The position numbers and the translations under genes are program-made. This document shows, one piece after another, positions 58,509 through 64,000 of a stretch of 64,000 nucleotides of DNA. Below the pieces are notes generated by a model, which searched no databases, was not told the DNA's origin, and saw only the letters and a list, made by a program, of their open reading frames with translations. This stretch comes from Rubrobacter_A sp965214435 (GTDB lineage Bacteria; Actinomycetota; Rubrobacteria; Rubrobacterales; Rubrobacteraceae). The stretch is taken from the NCBI GenBank assembly GCA_965214435.1, contig OZ243960.1, forward strand, positions 620,001 to 684,000, written 5' to 3'. The number at the start of each line of letters is the position of its first letter. Within the stretch, counting starts at the first letter, position 1.

Positions 58509-59996
58509 CTATGAGAACCAGCGCGTGATCTCGACCTTGTTCTCGGTAAAGAACCGCACGCCGTCCTTACCAGTGGCGTGCAGGTCTCCGTAGAACGAGT
58601 CCTTGATGCCGTTGAACGGAAAGAACGCCATCGGGGCCGCGACCCCGACGTTCACCCCGAGCATCCCGGCCTCGACCTTTTCCCGGAACTTGCGGACCGC
58701 AGGCCCCGACTCGGTAAAGATAGAGCAGGCGTTCCCGAACGGCGAGCCGTTGGTGAACTCTATGGCCTCATCGAGGTCTTCCACCCGCACTACGGACAGG
58801 ACGGGACCGAAGATTTCCTCCCGACCGACCCGCATCTCACCGGTGACGTTGTCCAGGAGCGTCGGCCCCATAAAAAAGCCTCTCTCCCGCGGCGGCGTCC
58901 GCCCGTCGAGGACGACCTCCGCACCTTCTTCCTCGCCGAGATCTACATACTGCTTCACCTTCTCGCGGTGGTCGTCCCGGATCACCGGCGTAAGCTCGCT
59001 ACCCTCCTCATATCCGGGTCCGACCTTCATCGCCGCCGCCCCTTCCTGGAGCGCCGATACCAGCCGGTCGGCCACGCTGCCGACCGCGACGACCACGCTC
59101 CCGGCCAGGCACCGCTCTCCGGCGTTACCGTAGGCTGAGGAGATGATGTTCGGGACCACCGCCTCCAGGACCGCGTCGTCCAAAACGATCATGGAGTTCT
59201 TCGCCCCGGCGAGCGCCTGCACCCTTTTTCCATGCGCCGTGCCGTGCGTGTAGACGTGCTTGGCGACCGGCTGGGAGCCGACGAACGACACGGCTTTTAT
59301 ACCGGGGTGCTCCAGGATGGAATCCACCGCCTCCCGCGCCCCGTTCACGATGTTAAAGACCCCATCCGGGAGCCCGGCCTCGGCCAGTAGCTCCCCGAGC
59401 CGGACCGCGGATAGCGGTGTACGCTCCGAAGGCTTCAGGATAAACGCGTTCCCTGCCCCGATGGCGACGGGTATCGTCCACAGCGGCACCATGCACGGGA
59501 AGTTGAACGGCGTGATGGCCGCGACCACCCCGAGCGGGTAGCGGTAAGAGGCGTTGTCTATGCCGCGGGCCACGTCCCGGACCGTCTCGCCCATCATCAG
59601 CGTCGGCATCCCGCAAGCAAACTCCACGACCTCTATCCCGCGCCGCACCTCCCCGGCAGCATCGGCTTTATCCTTGCCGTTCTCTAAAGTAACGAGGTCC
59701 CGCAACTCCTCGAAGTGCTCTTCGAGGAGCATCTTGAAGCGGAACAAGAGTCGGGCCCGCTCCGTGACCGGCGTCGCCGCCCAACCCTCGAAAGCAGTTT
59801 GAGCTTTCTCCACCGCCCGGTCGAGGTCTGCGGCGGTGGAGAGCGGGGTCTCGGCTATGACTTCCCCGGTAGCCGGGTCATAAACTGGCTCGGCCTCGCG
59901 GCCGTCGCGCTCTTCCCAGACCCCGCCGATAAAGTTGCGGGCCTCGACGTTCTTCTCCCTCACGTCTTGCATGTTGCGAGCCTCCTCTCCCGGCAT
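58509..59996 (-). CDS. mmsA: Methylmalonate-semialdehyde dehydrogenase (CoA-acylating)
   Basis: 495 residues, ALDH family. PFNFPCMVPLWTIPVAIGAGNAFILKPSERTP is the NAD/CoA region; VGSQPVAKHVYTHGTAHGKR and QALAGAKNSMIVLDDA the glycine loop; the catalytic Cys is in GNAGERCLAGS (near 290). MAFFPFNGIKDSFYGDLHATGKDGVRFFTENK ends it, typical of MmsA/IolA. It turns methylmalonate or malonate semialdehyde into propionyl- or acetyl-CoA in valine, pyrimidine or inositol breakdown. Start ATG 59996; alternative at 59972 gives the shorter common N-terminus. Confidence 0.93.
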   Translation of the reverse strand: MPGEEARNMQDVREKNVEARNFIGGVWEERDGREAEPVYDPATGEVIAETPLSTAADLDRAVEKAQTAFEGWAATPVTERARLLFRFKMLLEEHFEELRDLVTLENGKDKADAAGEVRRGIEVVEFACGMPTLMMGETVRDVARGIDNASYRYPLGVVAAITPFNFPCMVPLWTIPVAIGAGNAFILKPSERTPLSAVRLGELLAEAGLPDGVFNIVNGAREAVDSILEHPGIKAVSFVGSQPVAKHVYTHGTAHGKRVQALAGAKNSMIVLDDAVLEAVVPNIISSAYGNAGERCLAGSVVVAVGSVADRLVSALQEGAAAMKVGPGYEEGSELTPVIRDDHREKVKQYVDLGEEEGAEVVLDGRTPPRERGFFMGPTLLDNVTGEMRVGREEIFGPVLSVVRVEDLDEAIEFTNGSPFGNACSIFTESGPAVRKFREKVEAGMLGVNVGVAAPMAFFPFNGIKDSFYGDLHATGKDGVRFFTENKVEITRWFS

Positions 59997-60008
59997 GCGC
60001 CCGGGACG

Positions 60009-60548
60009 CTACTTTTCCTGACGACCCTCTCCCGGATTCCTCCCGTAGAACGAGAACGGGGCGGCCAGCAGGCTCGTATAAGCGTTCATCGACTCCTGGA
60101 CCGTGGCCTGCAGCGCCTCCCACTGCTTTGTGGAGCTTTGTAGCAAGTCTTGGGCGAGTTGCTGGTTGGACGCGGTCTGCATTTTTAGCTCGCCGGAGAG
60201 CCCCTCGAAGAAGTCCTCGGCGAGCTTCGCGCTCCGCTCCTGGACCGCGGTGGCCTTCTCGATCACTTCCTTGTAGGACTCCAGGCTTTCGGTCAGGGCC
60301 TGGTTGGTCCGCTGCTGGCTTTTTAGCGCCTCGTCCACGACGGTCACGTAAGACCGCATCGCCTCGGTGAGCGCCTGGTTGGTCTCGGCCTGGGTCTTTA
60401 GCACGTCGTTGATGCCCTCGGCCCAGTTCTGGGCGAGGTTCACGTTCCGCTCCTGGGCGGCGACGGCGCTGTTCATCACCGTCCGGTAAGACTCCCCGAT
60501 AGCCTCGGTCAGCCGCTCGCCCGCCTCTGTCGCTCGTCTTTCGGTCAC
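60009..60548 (-). CDS. Phasin-like coiled-coil protein
   Basis: 179 residues with no membrane helix, almost wholly helical. Repeated segments LKTQAETNQALTEAMRSYVTV and LKSQQRTNQALTESLESYKEV, together with QERNVNLAQNWAEGIND and QERSAKLAEDFFEGLSG, indicate a duplicated helical unit. This resembles phasins or apolipoprotein-like proteins that coat granules. GTG start behind ggaggaa. Lies 12 nt upstream of mmsA, so probably in its operon. A PHA-granule role is only a guess. Confidence 0.6.
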   Translation of the reverse strand: MTERRATEAGERLTEAIGESYRTVMNSAVAAQERNVNLAQNWAEGINDVLKTQAETNQALTEAMRSYVTVVDEALKSQQRTNQALTESLESYKEVIEKATAVQERSAKLAEDFFEGLSGELKMQTASNQQLAQDLLQSSTKQWEALQATVQESMNAYTSLLAAPFSFYGRNPGEGRQEK

Positions 60549-60704
60549 TGGTTCCTCCTATCCGGGTACGCTTCGCACCCCCTAACAAACTATATCTCCA
60601 ACGGAGCCCGGTCCGCAACGAAAGCCCCCTTCGGCGGCCAAACGTCTGCTACGATCAGGGGCCGGATAGTAGTCCGGCAGCTTCTAAAAGGAAAGGAACC
60701 TCTT

Positions 60705-61664
60705 ATGCGAGCAATGGTTACCCCGAAGTTCGGCCCCGCGGACCTCTTTGAGGAACAGGACGTACAGCGACCGGAGCCCGGACCGGGCGAGGTCCTGGTG
60801 CGGGTAGTTGCCTCCGGCACGAACCCGATAGACGCCAAGCTCCGGGCCGACGGCAGCTTCGCGGGGCTCGAACCACCGGTGATACTCGGCGCCGACGTGT
60901 CGGGCGTGGTCGAGGAGGTAGGTCCTGGAGTTACGGACTTCGCCGCCGGAGACGAAGTGTATTACACGCCGGAAATGTTCGGCCCCGGCTCCAATGGCGG
61001 GTACGCAGAGTACCACGCAGCCTCAGTGGAGATCGTCGCGCACAAGCCCGCCACGCTCTCGCACATCGAGGCTGCGGCGGTCCCGTTGGCCGGCGGGACG
61101 GCATGGGAGGCGGTGGTGCGCCGGCTCGCGGTCGAGGTCGGGGAGACGGTCCTGATCCACGGCGGAGCCGGCGGCGTGGGCTCCTTCGCGGTCCAGATCG
61201 CCAAAGCTTCCGGAGCCCGCGTGCTAGCGAGCGCCGGCTCCGACAACCAGCAAACCTTAAAAGACCTCGGGGTGGACGTAGCTATCGACTACACGAAGGA
61301 TAGTGTAGAGGAGCTAGCCCTGGAGGACACCGCCGGGGCCGGGGTTGACGCGGTATTTGACACCGTCGGCGGCGAGACCGTAGTAAATAGCATCCCGGCC
61401 ACGAGGCCGTTCGGGCGTATCGCGACGGTGCTCGGGGCGCAGGGAGACCTGACCGCGCTGTACACCAGCAACCAGACCCTCTACGGCGTGCTCCTGACCC
61501 GCGAGCGCACCCGCCTCGACGAGATGGCCGTACTCATAGATCGCGGCCAGATGCGTCCTCTCGTGGAAGAAGTCTTCCCGTTAAATCAGGTCGGCAAGAC
61601 CCACGAACGCCTTGAATCCGGCCACGGGCGCGGTAAGCTCGTCCTGAACGTCTCCGAGGAGTAA
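60705..61664 (+). CDS. Zinc-free quinone oxidoreductase (MDR family)
   Basis: 319 residues. GroES-like domain (VRVVASGTNPIDAKLRADGSF, GADVSGVVEEVGPGV) then Rossmann domain with VLIHGGAGGVGSFAVQIAKASGARV near 150-172. PLAGGTAWEAV and the C-terminal HERLESGHGRGKLVLNV are typical of NADPH:quinone reductases; no zinc-binding cysteines. It reduces quinones or enones. Strong ribosome site aaaggaaagg. Confidence 0.9.
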   Translation: MRAMVTPKFGPADLFEEQDVQRPEPGPGEVLVRVVASGTNPIDAKLRADGSFAGLEPPVILGADVSGVVEEVGPGVTDFAAGDEVYYTPEMFGPGSNGGYAEYHAASVEIVAHKPATLSHIEAAAVPLAGGTAWEAVVRRLAVEVGETVLIHGGAGGVGSFAVQIAKASGARVLASAGSDNQQTLKDLGVDVAIDYTKDSVEELALEDTAGAGVDAVFDTVGGETVVNSIPATRPFGRIATVLGAQGDLTALYTSNQTLYGVLLTRERTRLDEMAVLIDRGQMRPLVEEVFPLNQVGKTHERLESGHGRGKLVLNVSEE

Positions 61665-61690
61665 GCCTCCCCGGAAGTAACTTGGATTCC

Positions 61691-61718
61691 TTGACAGGTC
61701 CGGGCGGCAGGATACTAT
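61691..61718 (+). promoter_or_regulatory. egtB promoter
   Basis: Consensus -35 TTGACA (61691-61696), 16-bp spacer, -10 TACTAT (61713-61718), then 8 nt to the ATG at 61727: a leaderless start. The promoter sits just after the stop of the oxidoreductase gene. Confidence 0.75.
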
Positions 61719-61726
61719 TCGCGGTC

Positions 61727-63061
61727 ATGGAAACCAGAAGAGAAGGATATAAGCCCGATCTCGCGAGGAAGAACCTGGCGGAAGCTCTGGCCGAAGCCCG
61801 CGCCCGGACGCGGCTTCTGCTGGAGACTGTCTCCAACAGCAACCTCGCCGTCCAGCACGACCCCATAATGAGCCCGCTCATCTGGGACTACGGCCACATC
61901 GGTAACTACGAGGAACTGTGGCTCCTCAAGGAAGTCGCCGGCCGGGAACTCTCCGAGCGCGAACTCTACGACATGTACGACGCCTCCCTCCACCCCCGCG
62001 AGGAGCGGCCGTCCCTGAACCTCCTCGACCGTCGGGATGCGGGCCGCTACCTCGACGCCGTCCGCGAGGCGGTTTTAGAGGTGCTAGAGACCGCGGACCT
62101 GGAAGGCGACGACGCGCTTCTTAGAGACGGTTTTGTCTACAACATGATCCTGCAGCACGAGTACCAGCACAACGAGACGATGCTACAAACCCTCCAGCTC
62201 ATGGGGGGCGAAGGCTACAAACCGGCCTCGAAAGTAGAGCTTCCCGCTGGAGACCCCGCCGCCGCAGAAGAGATGGTCTTCGTACCCGGCGGCGCGTTCG
62301 TAATGGGCACCGACGACCGCAGCGTGGCTTTAGATAACGAGCGCGGCGCCCACGAGGTAGACGTGCCGGACTTCCACCTGGACAAGACCCCTGTAACGAA
62401 CCGGCAGTTCGTAGCGTTCGTCGAAGATGGGGGCTACGAGCGCGAGAACCTCTGGGAGCCGGAGGGCTGGCGGTGGATAAAAGCGGAGGACATGACTACT
62501 CCGAAGCACTGGTACCAGCCGGAACCGCACTCCTGGTGGACGGTGCGCTTCGGGTTTGACGAGCCGCTCGACCCCGACGCCCCGGTCGTGCACGTCTCGT
62601 GGTACGAGGCCGACGCGTACGCCCGGTGGGCCGGAAAACGCCTCCCGACGGAGGCCGAGTGGGAGAAAGCAGCCTCCTGGAACCCCAGCGAAAGCACCGC
62701 TGGCGGGAAAGGGAGGCTTTATCCGTGGGGGAACGAGCCCCCGACACCCGAGAAGGCGAACCTCGACCAGCTAGCCTTCCGGGCGGCGCGGGTCGGGATG
62801 TACCCGGCCGGGGCAAGCCCCTGCGGAGCTCTCGGCATGGTCGGGGATGTCTGGGAGTGGACGGCGAGCGAGTTCACCGGCTACCCGGGCTTTGAGTCGT
62901 TTCCGTACAAGGAGTACTCGGAGGTATTCTTCGACGCCGGTTACCGGGTATTGCGGGGCGGGTCGTGGGCGACCCGTCCGGGGGCGGTAAGGAACACGTT
63001 TCGCAACTGGGATCATCCAATAAGACGCCAGCTCTTTGTAGGACTCCGCTGTGCGAAATAG
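61727..63061 (+). CDS. egtB: Ergothioneine biosynthesis protein EgtB (hercynylcysteine S-oxide synthase)
   Basis: 444 residues from ATG 61727 (the frame is open to 61682 but the promoter overlaps it). N-terminal DinB-like domain with iron ligands in GHIGNYEE and HEYQHNETM; C-terminal FGE-sulfatase/SUMF1 domain: VFVPGGAFVMGTDD, LPTEAEWEKAA, GDVWEWTASEF and YRVLRGGSWATRPGAVRNTFRNW. Non-haem iron enzyme joining hercynine to cysteine or gamma-glutamylcysteine with O2. egtC follows, so the gamma-Glu-Cys route is likely. egtA, egtD and egtE are not in the window. Confidence 0.95.
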   Translation: METRREGYKPDLARKNLAEALAEARARTRLLLETVSNSNLAVQHDPIMSPLIWDYGHIGNYEELWLLKEVAGRELSERELYDMYDASLHPREERPSLNLLDRRDAGRYLDAVREAVLEVLETADLEGDDALLRDGFVYNMILQHEYQHNETMLQTLQLMGGEGYKPASKVELPAGDPAAAEEMVFVPGGAFVMGTDDRSVALDNERGAHEVDVPDFHLDKTPVTNRQFVAFVEDGGYERENLWEPEGWRWIKAEDMTTPKHWYQPEPHSWWTVRFGFDEPLDPDAPVVHVSWYEADAYARWAGKRLPTEAEWEKAASWNPSESTAGGKGRLYPWGNEPPTPEKANLDQLAFRAARVGMYPAGASPCGALGMVGDVWEWTASEFTGYPGFESFPYKEYSEVFFDAGYRVLRGGSWATRPGAVRNTFRNWDHPIRRQLFVGLRCAK

Positions 63062-63066
63062 CTATC

Positions 63067-63140
63067 TAGCCAGTCAGCTACCCGGCACTTCAGCTAGCCA
63101 GCTTTTTGCTGACGGGCTGACAAGCTGAAATGCTGAAAGA
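63067..63140. repeat. GTCAGC-family dispersed repeat between egtB and egtC
   Basis: On the minus strand it reads CAGCATTTCAGCTTGTCAGC, then CCGTCAGCAAAAAGCTGGC. These match the tandem units at 32898-32945 and the inverted repeat at 41122-41180. It contains short self-complementary arms (GCTAGCCAGC/GCTGACGGGC region) and separates the two genes by 85 nt. Confidence 0.75.
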
Positions 63141-63146
63141 CTTCTA

Positions 63147-63989
63147 GTGTGCCGGATGGCCGCGTACCTCGGGGGGCCGGAGGTTGCGCTCTCCTCTGTA
63201 GTGCTGGAGCCGGAGCACTCGCTCGTCGTACAGGCTTACGCTCCGAAGGAGATGCTCTCCGGAACGGTTAATGTGGACGGGTTCGGCGTCGGCTGGTACG
63301 TGCCGGATGGGCAAAGCTCCGGAGAGGTAGACCCGGAGCCCGCGGTCTACCGCTCGAACGACCCGATCTGGACGGACCGGAGCTTCGCCGGTATAGCCCC
63401 GAAGCTCCGGTCCCGGGCGGTTTTCGCCGCCGTCCGGGACGCGACCCCCGGCCTGCCAGCCGAAGAGAGCGGGGTCCCGCCGTTCGCCGCCGGTCCCTAC
63501 ACGTTCATGCACAACGGCGCTGTAGAAGATTTTCGCAGTAGAGCCATGCGTCCGCTACGGGAGGCCCTGAGCGACGAGTCCTACGCGATGCTCCTCGGGG
63601 TCTCCGACTCCGAGACGGTCTTCGCCGGCCTCCTGGACCGCATCCTCGGCCGGAACTCGTACGGTAGTCAGGAACCGATGGGCCTGGCGGCGGCCGCCGC
63701 CGAAACGGTCCGGCAGGTCTCGGCGCTCGGCGAGAAGTTAGGTCTACAGGTCACGCTGAACCTCGGCGTCACGGACGGCGTTTCGATGGCCTTTACCCGC
63801 TACTCGCTCCAGGGACCGGGAAACTCGCTCTACTACCTCGAAGACGGTGGTTCATCTCCGGGAGCCGTCGTGGTCGCCTCCGAGCGCCTCGACGGAGACC
63901 CCGGCTGGACGGCGGTCCCCGACCGGCACCTCCTGCTAGTTAGAGGCCCCGATAGCGGCGTAGAGTTGCATCCGCTGCAAACCTCCTGA
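63147..63989 (+). CDS. egtC: EgtC, class II glutamine amidotransferase fold hydrolase
   Basis: 280 residues. After processing, Cys2 (MCRMAAYLGG) becomes the N-terminal nucleophile. FGVGWYVPD, FMHNGAVEDFR (with Asn-Gly oxyanion motif) and the HLLLVRGPDSGVELHPL end fit EgtC, which removes gamma-glutamate from gamma-glutamyl-hercynylcysteine S-oxide. GTG start with a weak ribosome site. It lies 85 nt after egtB with the repeat in between. Ends within the window. Confidence 0.94.
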   Translation: MCRMAAYLGGPEVALSSVVLEPEHSLVVQAYAPKEMLSGTVNVDGFGVGWYVPDGQSSGEVDPEPAVYRSNDPIWTDRSFAGIAPKLRSRAVFAAVRDATPGLPAEESGVPPFAAGPYTFMHNGAVEDFRSRAMRPLREALSDESYAMLLGVSDSETVFAGLLDRILGRNSYGSQEPMGLAAAAAETVRQVSALGEKLGLQVTLNLGVTDGVSMAFTRYSLQGPGNSLYYLEDGGSSPGAVVVASERLDGDPGWTAVPDRHLLLVRGPDSGVELHPLQTS

Positions 63990-64000
63990 CGCAGCTACCC

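Noticed and set aside
1..64000. CRISPR array, rRNA operon, complete insertion sequence or prophage
   Set aside because: No regularly spaced repeats, rRNA-like segments, transposase or phage structural genes were seen on either strand.

Overview
The window is chromosomal DNA of a high-GC Gram-positive bacterium, most likely an actinobacterium of the Rubrobacter type. This is inferred from the codon bias, an IclR regulator of the NdgR/LtbR kind divergent from leuCD, ergothioneine genes (egtB-egtC), a GH63 mannosylglycerate/glucosylglycerate hydrolase as known from Rubrobacter, a manganese catalase, and at least seven promoters that place the -10 box 6-8 nt from the start codon (leaderless mRNAs). 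No rRNA, tRNA, CRISPR array or complete insertion sequence was seen.

Layout. 1-6.9 kb: one long minus-strand purine-ring and glyoxylate salvage cluster, read as hydroxypyruvate isomerase, tartronate semialdehyde reductase, glyoxylate carboligase, a decayed OHCU decarboxylase copy, OHCU decarboxylase, urate oxidase, HIU hydrolase, peroxiredoxin and allantoate amidohydrolase (cut by the window edge). Uric acid is opened to allantoin, the peroxiredoxin can remove the H2O2 that uricase makes, and the glyoxylate released is turned into glycerate. 7.3-9.5 kb: a BCCT osmolyte transporter. 9.5-11.9 kb: an AT-richer inserted block with a PIN-like nuclease and an OLD/DUF3696-like ATPase, a candidate defence pair. 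11.9-18 kb: mutS, a MacB-type ABC pair, a methyltransferase and a DUF421 membrane protein. 17.9-20.9 kb: a DUF3616-like protein, then a small defence island (SRA-HNH modification-dependent nuclease, DUF5615/DUF433 toxin-antitoxin pair).

21-25 kb: leuD, leuC and a methyltransferase in one operon, divergent from an NdgR-type IclR regulator whose operator-like palindrome sits between its own -35 and -10. 24.7-33 kb: thiamine-binding protein, trpS, small unknown genes, an RlpA-like wall protein, a pentapeptide protein, an ABC-class ATPase, a phosphatidylcholine synthase-like enzyme, a SRPBCC protein and an alpha/beta hydrolase. 33.1-35.1 kb: an ArsR repressor, a ParB-like protein with a CxxC motif and a CSCG permease, linked by two copies of the same palindrome. 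36-44 kb: an asymmetric heterodimeric ABC exporter, a D,D-carboxypeptidase with an altered active site, and a PAS-GGDEF-EAL protein with a degenerate EAL site. 44-49.6 kb: Mn catalase, PEP carboxykinase, macro-domain protein, ZIP transporter and a DtxR-type regulator.

49.6-57 kb: NUDIX enzymes, a methyltransferase-phosphoesterase-ParB-like operon whose last gene seems to start at CTG, an NlpC/P60 endopeptidase, a DUF2267 protein, a cupin, and a TetR regulator divergent from a frameshifted MFS exporter. 57-64 kb: mannosylglycerate hydrolase, methylmalonate-semialdehyde dehydrogenase, a phasin-like coiled-coil protein, a quinone oxidoreductase, then egtB and egtC. A GTCAGC-rich dispersed repeat recurs at three gene ends.
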